From contig NZ_CP089095.1 in NCBI RefSeq assembly GCF_021172145.1, forward strand, positions 1,054,001 through 1,118,000: DNA of 64,000 nucleotides, read 5' to 3'. The stretch comes from Flavobacterium cyclinae (GTDB lineage: Bacteria; Bacteroidota; Bacteroidia; Flavobacteriales; Flavobacteriaceae). Shown piece by piece: positions 52,368 to 59,906 of this stretch (positions are counted from its first letter, which is position 1; each line of letters begins with the position of its first letter). The notes beneath the pieces are model-generated. The model saw only the letters and a list, made by a program, of their open reading frames with translations. It made no database searches and was not told the DNA's origin. The translations under genes and the position numbers were made by a program.

Positions 52368-52754
52368 ATGAAACATTTTATATTACTAATCTTATCATTT
52401 TTAATTTTTTCTTGTGATGATTTAAAGAAAGATTATTCATTTAAGGGGAAAGATATTAATATGGCAGAAGATGGTTCTCCTTTGCATCATCCAAATTATG
52501 ATTCTGTTGAGAAGTATCGATCATCCATAAGAAATTTGGAAAAACAAGTTTTAAATGATTCAACTGTAATTAAGTTTAATATTTATTCAGATTGTTGTCG
52601 AAATCCAAAGGATAATGTGAAATATTCTAATGATACAATTTTCATTTTTTCAGAATTTGAAAAAGGTTATTTGTGTGATTCTTATTGTGAATACTTATTT
52701 GAATATCATTTTCCAAATAAAACGATTAAGGATAAAAAAATAATTGTAAGATAA
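52368..52754 (+). CDS. Small hypothetical lipoprotein
   Basis: 128 residues. MKHFILLILSFLIFSCDD carries a lipobox (IFSC), so it is lipid-anchored. The mature part contains DCCRNPKDN and a CDSYCEYLFEYHF segment, four cysteines that could form disulfides. Not recognised as a family. It is inserted between porQ and cmk and probably read in the same direction as both. Confidence 0.65.
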   Translation: MKHFILLILSFLIFSCDDLKKDYSFKGKDINMAEDGSPLHHPNYDSVEKYRSSIRNLEKQVLNDSTVIKFNIYSDCCRNPKDNVKYSNDTIFIFSEFEKGYLCDSYCEYLFEYHFPNKTIKDKKIIVR

Positions 52755-52789
52755 AGTTATGTAGAATAAATATTCTACTTTTAATAAAC

Positions 52790-53473
52790 ATGAAAAAAAT
52801 TACCATAGCAATAGACGGTTTTTCGTCAACAGGGAAAAGTACATTGGCCAAGCAATTGGCTGCAGCATTAGGTTACGTGTATGTAGATACGGGGGCGATG
52901 TATCGTGCAGTAGCGTATTTTGCGATGCAACATAACTTGGTTTCAGAAACGCATTTAGATACTGCTGGTTTGGTTGCGCAATTACCAAATATCAATTTGC
53001 GTTTTCAATTCAATCCAACTTTAGGATTTGCCGAAATGTATTTGAACAACGAAAACATCGAAACACAAATTAGAACCATCGAAGTTTCACGTATGGTGAG
53101 TAAAGTGGCCGAAATTTCAGAAGTGCGTGCAAAATTAGTCGAGCAACAACAAGCCATGGGTAAAGACAAAGGCATAGTAATGGATGGAAGAGACATCGGA
53201 ACCGTAGTTTTTCCTGATGCCGAGTTGAAATTATTCATGACCGCAAGTTCGAAAACCAGAGCGCAAAGACGTTTTGATGAGTTAGTAGAAAAAGGACAGC
53301 ACATTACGTTTGAAGAAGTGCTTCAAAATGTAGAAGAACGCGATTATATTGACACACACAGAGAAGATTCGCCACTTGTAAAAGCTGATGATGCTATCGA
53401 AGTAGACAACTCAAGCCTTACCAAAAAAGAACAATTTGAATTGGTTTTGAATTTGGTGAAAGAGAAGTTGTAG
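52790..53473 (+). CDS. cmk: Cytidylate kinase
   Basis: 227 residues. It phosphorylates CMP and dCMP with ATP. ITIAIDGFSSTGKSTLAKQL is the P-loop; YVDTGAMYRAVAYFA and VMDGRDIGTVVFPDAELK bind the CMP base and phosphate, and DTHREDSPLVKADDAIEVDN forms the lid and closing region. The start MKKITIAI is the usual one. A 36-nt gap separates it from the small lipoprotein gene, and a REP-like half-site follows its stop codon. Confidence 0.95.
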   Translation: MKKITIAIDGFSSTGKSTLAKQLAAALGYVYVDTGAMYRAVAYFAMQHNLVSETHLDTAGLVAQLPNINLRFQFNPTLGFAEMYLNNENIETQIRTIEVSRMVSKVAEISEVRAKLVEQQQAMGKDKGIVMDGRDIGTVVFPDAELKLFMTASSKTRAQRRFDELVEKGQHITFEEVLQNVEERDYIDTHREDSPLVKADDAIEVDNSSLTKKEQFELVLNLVKEKL

Positions 53474-53481
53474 AACCTTTT

Positions 53482-53509
53482 TTGTCATTTCGACGTAGGA
53501 GAAATCACA
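53482..53509. repeat. Single REP-like half-site (GTCATTTCGA family)
   Basis: TTGTCATTTCGACGTAGG begins at 53482 and the element runs to about 53509. It is related to the unit at 11599 on the other strand. It also creates an apparent in-frame N-terminal extension to the next gene that is not real. Confidence 0.6.
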
Positions 53510-53520
53510 TAAAGTATAAA

Positions 53521-53949
53521 ATGACTAAATCAGATTTCCAAAAATATCTAGTTAAATCAAGCATGTATGCTTTTGAATTCGCAAAGAAATATGTGAATAA
53601 TGAGCTATTAAACAATTTTAAATATGATTTAATTTTAAATGCTTCCATGGATGAAAATTGCAATGCTAAATTCGATCTTTATCCTGAAGATAATGGTGTG
53701 GTAAAATTAAATTTAACTGAAAATGAGGTTGTTGATTTTTTGTGTAGAAAAGAGAAAGTTCCTGTTTGGATTGATATTAATGTTTTGAAATCTGAAGAAA
53801 ACACTACAATTTTTAGTCTATTATGTTCAGGAAGATATACTGATATTGATGAAGAATTGTATTATTACAAAAGAGGAACTGGTCCATTTGGAATAAAAAG
53901 TCCAATTTTACCTAACAAATACATAGAAGGTCAAAAGTTTTATCTGTAA
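53521..53949 (+). CDS. Hypothetical soluble protein
   Basis: 142 residues from ATG 53521; the open frame upstream is the REP-like half-site and starts at TTG. No signal peptide and no transmembrane helix. It has an alpha-helical N terminus (QKYLVKSSMYAFEFAKKYV) and a beta-rich rest, with YYYKRGTGPFGIKSPILP near the end. I do not recognise a family; small single-domain proteins of this size in Bacteroidota are sometimes immunity or effector-associated, but nothing nearby supports that. Confidence 0.62.
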   Translation: MTKSDFQKYLVKSSMYAFEFAKKYVNNELLNNFKYDLILNASMDENCNAKFDLYPEDNGVVKLNLTENEVVDFLCRKEKVPVWIDINVLKSEENTTIFSLLCSGRYTDIDEELYYYKRGTGPFGIKSPILPNKYIEGQKFYL

Positions 53950-53955
53950 TCTTAA

Positions 53956-54930
53956 CTATTTCCCCTGTTTCGCTTTCTCTTTCGCTTGTTTCTTAAAATA
54001 CCCTCTAAACAAGAAATTGTGTTTCAACGCTTCTAAATCTTCGTTTAGCTTGATACTCGCTTTATTCAAATTGGTCATCGTTGAATCGATTTGTTGTACT
54101 AATTTTGGATCATTTGAAAGGTAATTTAATGCGCCTTTTCCATCTTTTACATTGGTAATAGTGGCATTTAAATTGGTCACTACTTTATCAATTTCATTAC
54201 TTGATTTTTCTAAATTAATGACGATTTTTTTCATTCGATTGGCTACAACGGTATCGTTCAAAGTACCGATAACATTGTCTTTTCGGTTTAATTCGGTGAT
54301 TAATTTATTCAAATTCGCTACGGATTCTGATGTTCCTTTAGTTGTAAGGTGTAAATACTTCATCGTCTCTTGAAGATTTTTTGACATTGTGGTATCTTGA
54401 ATCAACATTCCAACCGTTCCTTTTCCTTGTGTGATTTCTTGTGTAATTTTTAATAAATCAGCCGTTAACATGGCGGCATTTTCATTGGTTACATTTAATG
54501 TCTCAAGCATCGCATCGGTTCCAATTCGACTATAGGATTGAATGGTGTCGCCATTTTCAACTTTTTTCGCCACACCTTTTCCAGGAATAATATTGATAAT
54601 CATGTTGCCCACCAAACCATCCGAACTAATCGTAGCAATAGCGTTTTTCTTGATGTGCTCCATGATTTTGTTTTCAATTATCATGTGTACATTTATGGTA
54701 GTATCGTTAATCATTTCAATGGTTTTTACCGTGCCAATATCAATTCCAGCATAACGAACGTTGTTTCCGGGTTGCAATCCATTTACATTAACAAAAACCG
54801 CTTTTAATTGCGAAGTATTGCCAAATATATTTTGCTTATTACCAATAAAATATATGGCAGCTAAAAATACAAGCGTACTGATAATTACAAAGATTCCGAG
54901 TTGTATTTTTTGTGAATTTGTCTTTTCCAT
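53956..54930 (-). CDS. MlaD-like MCE-domain lipid-binding protein
   Basis: 324 residues. A signal-anchor helix (about 8-27) leads to an MCE domain (about 37-113: KAVFVNVNGLQPGNNVRYAGIDIGTV) and a long helical C-terminal region with the repeated heptads of coiled coil (KTIVINLEKSSNEIDKVVTNL type segments). It is the substrate-binding subunit of the Mla-type ABC transporter, which moves phospholipids or other hydrophobic molecules across the periplasm. It is the third gene of the mlaE-mlaF-mlaD unit, 7 nt after mlaF. Confidence 0.9.
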   Translation of the reverse strand: MEKTNSQKIQLGIFVIISTLVFLAAIYFIGNKQNIFGNTSQLKAVFVNVNGLQPGNNVRYAGIDIGTVKTIEMINDTTINVHMIIENKIMEHIKKNAIATISSDGLVGNMIINIIPGKGVAKKVENGDTIQSYSRIGTDAMLETLNVTNENAAMLTADLLKITQEITQGKGTVGMLIQDTTMSKNLQETMKYLHLTTKGTSESVANLNKLITELNRKDNVIGTLNDTVVANRMKKIVINLEKSSNEIDKVVTNLNATITNVKDGKGALNYLSNDPKLVQQIDSTMTNLNKASIKLNEDLEALKHNFLFRGYFKKQAKEKAKQGK

Positions 54931-54937
54931 CTTATTT

Positions 54938-55684
54938 TTATTTAAAAAAAGCTTGCACTTTTGGATCGGTTGAATTGGCTAATTCGCCAAACGTTCCTTC
55001 TTTATAATTTACACCATCAATCAATAAAATCATACGATTGGCAATTACTTTCGCACAATCTACATCATGCGTAATGATAATTGATGAGGTGTTGTATTGT
55101 TTTTGTATCGAATTCATCAAAAGTACAATTTCTTTTGATGTAATTGGGTCTAAACCGGTTGTAGGTTCGTCGTATAAGATAATTTTCGGTTTTAAAATCA
55201 AGGTTCTAGCTAAAGCAATTCTTCGCTTCATACCGCCTGAAAGTTCATTCGGCATTAAATCAATCGCATGGGCTAAACCAACACTTTCCAACGCTTCCAT
55301 CACCAAAGGAGTTGTATCTTCAATAACGCCAAATTTTTTCGTATGACGACGCAGTGGAAACTCTAAATTTTCTCGAACCGACATCGAATCGTACAACGCG
55401 CTTCCTTGAAATAAAAATCCGATTTCGGTGCGTAATTCGTCTAAATCTTCTTGTTCGAGTTTGTTGATTTCCTGATTCATCACTAAAATCGAACCGCTAT
55501 CAGGCTGTTCTAAACCAATCACACATTTAACCATCACCGATTTTCCCGAACCTGATTTTCCCATTACAACCAAATTCTCTCCTTCAAAAAGATTCAAATT
55601 AAAACCATTCAAAACCACATTGCTACCAAATTGCTTGTGCAAATCTTTGATGGTGATAATCGCATTTTTAGTTGGAGTTGTCAT
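54938..55684 (-). CDS. MlaF-like ABC transporter ATP-binding protein
   Basis: 248 residues. Walker A GKSGSGKSVMVKC (~38), Q-loop FLFQGSALYDSMSVRENLEF, signature LSGGMKRRIALARTL (~145) and Walker B LILKPKIILYDEPTTGLD form a complete nucleotide-binding domain; DVDCAKVIANRMILL carries the switch region after ITHD. It powers the MlaE permease encoded just upstream, from which it starts 2 nt after the stop. Confidence 0.93.
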   Translation of the reverse strand: MTTPTKNAIITIKDLHKQFGSNVVLNGFNLNLFEGENLVVMGKSGSGKSVMVKCVIGLEQPDSGSILVMNQEINKLEQEDLDELRTEIGFLFQGSALYDSMSVRENLEFPLRRHTKKFGVIEDTTPLVMEALESVGLAHAIDLMPNELSGGMKRRIALARTLILKPKIILYDEPTTGLDPITSKEIVLLMNSIQKQYNTSSIIITHDVDCAKVIANRMILLIDGVNYKEGTFGELANSTDPKVQAFFK

Positions 55685-55686
55685 GA

Positions 55687-56469
55687 TTAATCGTAAAAAA
55701 TGTTGGTTACAAATACCGCTACAAAGTCAATAATAAATAACAGCATAGACGTATAAACTACTGCAGAATTTGCCGCTTTTCCTACGCCAGCCGTACCTTT
55801 TTTACAGTTGTAGCCTTTGAAGCAACCCACTAATCCAATTGCAAACCCAAAAAAGAAGGTTTTGATGGTAGCCGGTACAATATCGCTGTATTCTAAAATA
55901 GTAAAAACCTGATTGAAATATAAGGTAAACGACACATTTCCTTTGATGTTTTCTACTAAATACGAACCGTAAATGGCAATGAAATCACCTACGATTACTA
56001 ATAACGGCAACATCAAAGTAGTTGCTAGGATTCGGGTAATGACTAAAAATTTAAAAGGGTTGGTTCCCGAAACTTCCATGGCATCAATTTGTTCGGTTAC
56101 TTTCATAGAACCTAATTCGGCACCAATTCCTGAACCAATTCTTCCCGCGCAAATTAAAGCGGTGATGATGGGGCCAATTTCACGAATAATAGAAACACTC
56201 ACCATAGACGCCATCCATGAAACAGCACCAAATTCCTGCAAAGTAGGACGTGATTGTAGTGTAAATACCAAACCAATGATAAAACCCGTAACGCTAACTA
56301 ACAACAAAGACCGATTTCCAATATAAAAACACTGACGCAAGAGTTCTTTGAATTCGTAAGGCGGTTTCCAAAATTCTTTGAAAAAACGCCCTGCAAAGTA
56401 GGAGAGTTCGCCCACTTCGATGAGGAAGTTTTGTAAAGCTTCAGTAAGATTATCGAAATATTTTTTCAT
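55687..56469 (-). CDS. MlaE-like ABC transporter permease
   Basis: 260 residues. Six hydrophobic helices and the family's central segment IGPIITALICAGRIGSGIGAELGSMKVTEQIDAMEV place it in the MlaE/YrbE group. The N-terminal QNFLIEVGELSYFAGRFFKEFW is an amphipathic interfacial helix. It is the first gene of the Mla-type operon, preceded by a -7 element (56489-56496) and by a 49-residue small membrane protein gene. Confidence 0.92.
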   Translation of the reverse strand: MKKYFDNLTEALQNFLIEVGELSYFAGRFFKEFWKPPYEFKELLRQCFYIGNRSLLLVSVTGFIIGLVFTLQSRPTLQEFGAVSWMASMVSVSIIREIGPIITALICAGRIGSGIGAELGSMKVTEQIDAMEVSGTNPFKFLVITRILATTLMLPLLVIVGDFIAIYGSYLVENIKGNVSFTLYFNQVFTILEYSDIVPATIKTFFFGFAIGLVGCFKGYNCKKGTAGVGKAANSAVVYTSMLLFIIDFVAVFVTNIFYD

Positions 56470-56488
56470 GAAGCATCTTAATTACAAT

Positions 56489-56496
56489 CAAATATA
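56489..56496 (-). promoter_or_regulatory. -7 element of the Mla operon
   Basis: Minus-strand TATATTTG fits TAnnTTTG, 19 nt before the mlaE ATG at 56469. Confidence 0.5.
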
Positions 56497-56590
56497 GTGA
56501 TTTTTAATCAGATAGAACATGATATTTGTAAGAGTTGTAGTAAAAAATTGGAGTTGTGGTGGAGTTGGATTTTTAGCTTTATGACAAGGA

Positions 56591-56740
56591 TTAGAAATCT
56601 GAGCTATCAGTTTTTTTAATCTTATCTTGTTCTTTATTCTGATTGTATTTTTCAATATCGCGTTTTGCTTTATTTCCGTATTTACGGGCATAATAGGCTC
56701 CAATTAAAACCACCATAAGAAATAAAATTTGTTGTGTCAT
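56591..56740 (-). CDS. Small membrane protein, 49 residues
   Basis: Begins MTQQILFLMVVLIGAYYA and ends with the charged tail QDKIKKTDSSDF. One transmembrane helix (about 4-19) is followed by a basic and acidic hydrophilic tail, a layout like other one-helix membrane small proteins. The gap between mlaE and the next gene upstream is otherwise empty, and the frame is clean ATG to TAA. No family identified; it could be a membrane accessory of the Mla system or an unrelated gene. Confidence 0.55.
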   Translation of the reverse strand: MTQQILFLMVVLIGAYYARKYGNKAKRDIEKYNQNKEQDKIKKTDSSDF

Positions 56741-56769
56741 TGTAGTGATTTTTGTAATTGATTTTCAAA

Positions 56770-57339
56770 TTATGGTAACAAAAAAAATCTCCAACCGCTC
56801 CAATATTCATTGTAATTCTCTTCAAAGCTTTTCAATTCATGAGATTTTGGAAGTTTTTTACTTTCAGCAAATTTATTGTAATCGGTTTCAGTTTGAAATT
56901 CTTCTAACTTTTCTGAATCAATATCATAAACAAAGTAATCGTTTTGATAACTAAAAAAATCACTATCTAAATTACCACATAAAGTGTTGTTTACTATTTT
57001 AAATCGTGTCAAATAAATATCATTGTCTTCGATACTTTTTATGTTGTCTAATTGAGCATATTTTGTCCAATTTATATTACTGATTTCTTTTGTAAAGCTG
57101 ATTGGAATTCTAGCACTATCGCCTAAACCATGGTAACCGTAAGGTGTAAACATATAAAATAAGAGAAATAATGAAATAGATAACCAAAGTCTTTTTTTGT
57201 TTTTTAGCCAACTTTTAATCCACTCAGGTTTTTTATTTTCTGGAATTAATTTATAGATATAATATAAAATTGTAGCGTAGATAAAACCTAAAATAGTAAT
57301 TTTTATAAGTTCAAATAGAAAGTGACCTAATGATTCCAT
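56770..57339 (-). CDS. Hypothetical membrane protein with a C-terminal domain
   Basis: 189 residues. Two transmembrane helices at about 9-30 and 52-68 frame a short loop, followed by a soluble C-terminal domain rich in acidic residues (DIDSEKLEEFQTETDYNKF). Not recognised. A -7 element (minus TATATTTG, 57367-57374) lies 27 nt before its ATG. Confidence 0.62.
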   Translation of the reverse strand: MESLGHFLFELIKITILGFIYATILYYIYKLIPENKKPEWIKSWLKNKKRLWLSISLFLLFYMFTPYGYHGLGDSARIPISFTKEISNINWTKYAQLDNIKSIEDNDIYLTRFKIVNNTLCGNLDSDFFSYQNDYFVYDIDSEKLEEFQTETDYNKFAESKKLPKSHELKSFEENYNEYWSGWRFFLLP

Positions 57340-57366
57340 TAATTAATTCTTGAAAAATGTATTGCT

Positions 57367-57374
57367 CAAATATA
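57367..57374 (-). promoter_or_regulatory. -7 element of the 56770-57339 gene
   Basis: Minus-strand TATATTTG fits TAnnTTTG, 27 nt before the ATG. Confidence 0.45.
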
Positions 57375-57414
57375 ATCAATTTTTCCTACAAACCCTTTCC
57401 AAGTTATCAACAAA

Positions 57415-57444
57415 AAATCCGATCTGCTTTCACAAATCGGATTC
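57415..57444 (-). terminator. Hairpin repeat copy 1 after the DUF4143 ATPase gene
   Basis: AATCCGA and TCGGATT arms form a stem with a T run on the minus strand. It is 27/30 identical to the copies at 58798 and 59841. Confidence 0.7.
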
Positions 57445-57477
57445 TATATGTAGATATAAAGGTATGGTTTATGTATT

Positions 57478-58707
57478 TTAATTCGAATTTATGAGCCAAT
57501 TAAAAACATTGAGATGAATTATACCACTTCTGTTCTGAGTAAAATTATCAGTTGTAAGGAGAAATTTTGGATAGTTATCCTTAATTTTTTCTAATGAACT
57601 AAATTCTCGTTCTATTGTTTTATCACTATTCATTTGCCATGCTACTTGATAATATTCAATTTCTCCTGTTTTTGTTTTACATACAAAATCAACTTCATTG
57701 TTTCTGGTTGTACCTGTCCAAATTTTATTTCCTCTTCTAAGTAGTTCTAAATATACTATGTTTTCTAAAATGTGTCCTCTTTCTGTTGTCCGTTCTTTAC
57801 CAACTAATACATTGAGGAATCCCATATCTACTAAATAATATTTTTCTTGTGTAGCAAGTTGTTTTCTCCCTTTTAAGTCAAATCTATTTACTTTATAAAA
57901 TACAAAACTTCCTACCAAATAGTCTATGTATTTTTCCACTGTTGCATGATGGATACTTTGTCCGTCTTGCTTTAAAATATTTGATATATTGTTAGGTGAT
58001 AATGCGTTACCAATATTTGATGCTACAAATTTTAAAATATTTTCAAATGCTCTTTTATCGTTAATTTTATGGCGCTGGGTTATGTCTTTTTCAATAATAG
58101 TTTTATAAATTGCTTCTAAATATTCATAAATTTTGTCAAATCCAGCATCACGAAGGTCTATTCCTTTTGGTAGTGATGTTTCATTAATATAATCAAAAAA
58201 TAAAGTCTCATAATTCAAATACTTATTTTTTGTATCAATATTTCTTGCCGTTAAATATTCATTAAAAGAAAATGGTAATATAGAGATTTCTATATAACGA
58301 CCACTTAATAAAGTTGCTAATTCGCTACTTAACAAATAGGCGTTAGAACCTGTAATATAAACATCAACATTTTGTGATGCAAAAAGCCCATCCACTAATT
58401 TTTCAAATAATGGGATATTCTGAACTTCGTCTAAGAAAATATAATTTGGTTTGTTTTCTACAAGTTTCGTTTTAATTTCAAAGTAAATAGTGTCCCAACT
58501 TTTATTGACATAATTTTCAGGTAATTCAAAATTGTAAAATTGGATTTGTTTTTGTTCAATTCCATTTTTAAGTAGTAGTTCCCTGTATATTTCCAATAAA
58601 GTAGATTTTCCAGATCTTCTCAAGCCACTGACAACTTTAATAAGATCTTTATCTTTGTATGAAAATAATTTATCTATGTATTCTTTTCGATTTGTATAAT
58701 TTTCCAT
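57478..58707 (-). CDS. ATP-binding protein of the AAA_14/DUF4143 family
   Basis: 409 residues. Walker A VVSGLRRSGKSTLLE (~26), Walker B YIFLDEVQ, sensor-like YITGSNAYLLS, and LLSGRYIEISILPFSFNEYL characterise the AAA_14 ATPase domain (about 1-190); the C-terminal DUF4143 domain (about 200-400) has a restriction-nuclease-like part with GHILENIVYLELLRRG and NEVDFVCKTKTGEIEYYQV, matching the common D...ExK fold. Such proteins are widespread accessory genes of unknown role. A -7 element ends 4 nt before its ATG, so its mRNA may be leaderless. Confidence 0.85.
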   Translation of the reverse strand: MENYTNRKEYIDKLFSYKDKDLIKVVSGLRRSGKSTLLEIYRELLLKNGIEQKQIQFYNFELPENYVNKSWDTIYFEIKTKLVENKPNYIFLDEVQNIPLFEKLVDGLFASQNVDVYITGSNAYLLSSELATLLSGRYIEISILPFSFNEYLTARNIDTKNKYLNYETLFFDYINETSLPKGIDLRDAGFDKIYEYLEAIYKTIIEKDITQRHKINDKRAFENILKFVASNIGNALSPNNISNILKQDGQSIHHATVEKYIDYLVGSFVFYKVNRFDLKGRKQLATQEKYYLVDMGFLNVLVGKERTTERGHILENIVYLELLRRGNKIWTGTTRNNEVDFVCKTKTGEIEYYQVAWQMNSDKTIEREFSSLEKIKDNYPKFLLTTDNFTQNRSGIIHLNVFNWLINSN

Positions 58708-58711
58708 ATTT

Positions 58712-58719
58712 CAAAGATA
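58712..58719 (-). promoter_or_regulatory. -7 element next to the DUF4143 ATPase start
   Basis: Minus-strand TATCTTTG fits TAnnTTTG and lies 4 nt from the ATG at 58707. Confidence 0.5.
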
Positions 58720-58797
58720 ATAATAATTATCGAAACTTGTAAAAAAAGAAAATTTCGATAATTAATTATTTTAGAGATTTGATTTTTAAAGATTAAA

Positions 58798-58827
58798 AAA
58801 TCCGACCTGCTTACACAAATCGGATTT
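58798..58827 (-). terminator. Hairpin repeat copy 2 after the 58832-59500 gene
   Basis: AAATCCGA (58798-58805) pairs with TCGGATTT (58820-58827), with a T run on the minus strand. The 30-bp sequence is identical to copy 3 at 59841. Confidence 0.75.
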
Positions 58828-58831
58828 CGTT

Positions 58832-59500
58832 TTAAGATTTTATTTTGGTTTCTTTAAAGGCAATTAGAATTTCATTTTCATTGGAATATACATAATTTTC
58901 AGGTTCTGAATTTTCTCCTAAATCAAAATTGACACTTGATACTTGAAGTATTTCGCCATTTTCAAATTTTAAAATTATTTCGATGGGTTTCTTTATTTTT
59001 TGAGTTTGCATAGTGTAATCAATAATTTCATGAAACTCTTTACACTTGATTTTTACATCGATGATTTTTTTATTAATTAAATTGAAAATTTCAGGAACTT
59101 CATTTGGGGTTAATTCATATTCATTTTCATGCGTATAATTTTTTTGAAAAGGTTCTGAATTTAATATGTACTGATCAAAATAAGAAGAAAATCCAAAGCA
59201 TAAATATCCTTTTGGTAAATGAAATTCAATACCTCCATCAATCATATATTCACGCTTATTTTTTATGTCATAAAAAGTGTTATTTATTTGAAAAACCTTG
59301 ATAGAAAGAATCTGTTCATTAAGAAATAGTGCTTTATAGCGTTCAATTTCTTCATCAGTTATCGAGTAATAGGGAGTTTCATCCACATCTTCCATAAGTC
59401 TTTTTCTCATTTCAAGTCTTTCGATTTTATCTTCTTTGAAAGCTTTAATGAGATAAAAGAATAAGACAGCAAATAAAATTATAAAGAAAAGTTCGAACAT
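58832..59500 (-). CDS. Hypothetical membrane-anchored protein
   Basis: 222 residues: an N-terminal transmembrane helix (about 2-19, LFFIILFAVLFFYLIKAF) and a soluble domain of mixed alpha and beta character, rich in Glu, Lys and Ile. No motif recognised. It is 14 nt downstream of a two-helix protein gene on the same strand and likely cotranscribed with it. The segment GGIEFHLPKGYLCFGF is the most distinctive. Confidence 0.6.
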   Translation of the reverse strand: MFELFFIILFAVLFFYLIKAFKEDKIERLEMRKRLMEDVDETPYYSITDEEIERYKALFLNEQILSIKVFQINNTFYDIKNKREYMIDGGIEFHLPKGYLCFGFSSYFDQYILNSEPFQKNYTHENEYELTPNEVPEIFNLINKKIIDVKIKCKEFHEIIDYTMQTQKIKKPIEIILKFENGEILQVSSVNFDLGENSEPENYVYSNENEILIAFKETKIKS

Positions 59501-59514
59501 GATTTTTAGAAAGT

Positions 59515-59826
59515 TTATTTGGGATATTTTTTGTTTTTTCTGATAAGTTTCATTAATCTCTCCATATCTCGAGCTTTTTTGAAATTATCAATTGGGTTTG
59601 TAGTAATTCTTGCTGATTTTCCATAAAAAGCAACAATACCCATAAGAAAAACAAGAAAGCCAATAACTTTTAAACTAAACCCATCAATATGATTTTCACT
59701 AACAGCATGTATTCTATGACTGAATCTATGGCTTGTAGATGAAAAATGATAATAGTCCATTACAAATCCCAGAAGGAAAAGTAGTAAGCCACTAGCATAT
59801 AATAATTTAGCGATGTAATTTTTCAT
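59515..59826 (-). CDS. Small two-helix membrane protein
   Basis: 103 residues with two transmembrane segments (about 8-24 and 51-68) and a basic C-terminal tail (MERLMKLIRKNKKYPK). Unrecognised. It precedes the 58832 gene by 14 nt. Hairpin copy 3 lies just upstream, marking the end of the lpdA transcript. Confidence 0.6.
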   Translation of the reverse strand: MKNYIAKLLYASGLLLFLLGFVMDYYHFSSTSHRFSHRIHAVSENHIDGFSLKVIGFLVFLMGIVAFYGKSARITTNPIDNFKKARDMERLMKLIRKNKKYPK

Positions 59827-59840
59827 TTTATAAAAATAAT

Positions 59841-59870
59841 AAATCCGACCTGCTTACACAAATCGGATTT
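59841..59870 (-). terminator. Hairpin repeat copy 3 after lpdA
   Basis: The same 30-bp inverted repeat as copy 2 (AAATCCGA and TCGGATTT arms) lies downstream of lpdA; on the minus strand the following sequence is only moderately T-rich. Confidence 0.6.
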
Positions 59871-59906
59871 AATCTATTTTTATAAAATCTATTTTTTTTC
59901 TATATA

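Noticed and set aside
53482..53520. Basic N-terminal extension (MSFRRRRNH) of the 53521 gene
   Set aside because: It is translation of a REP-like half-site from a TTG codon.
56488..56703. 71-residue minus-strand frame upstream of mlaE
   Set aside because: It is in a different frame from the 49-residue membrane protein over the same DNA, starts at TTG and looks like translated non-coding sequence.
57415..59870. Possible CRISPR-like array because of three near-identical repeats
   Set aside because: The copies are more than 1 kb apart with genes between, and each behaves as a terminator.
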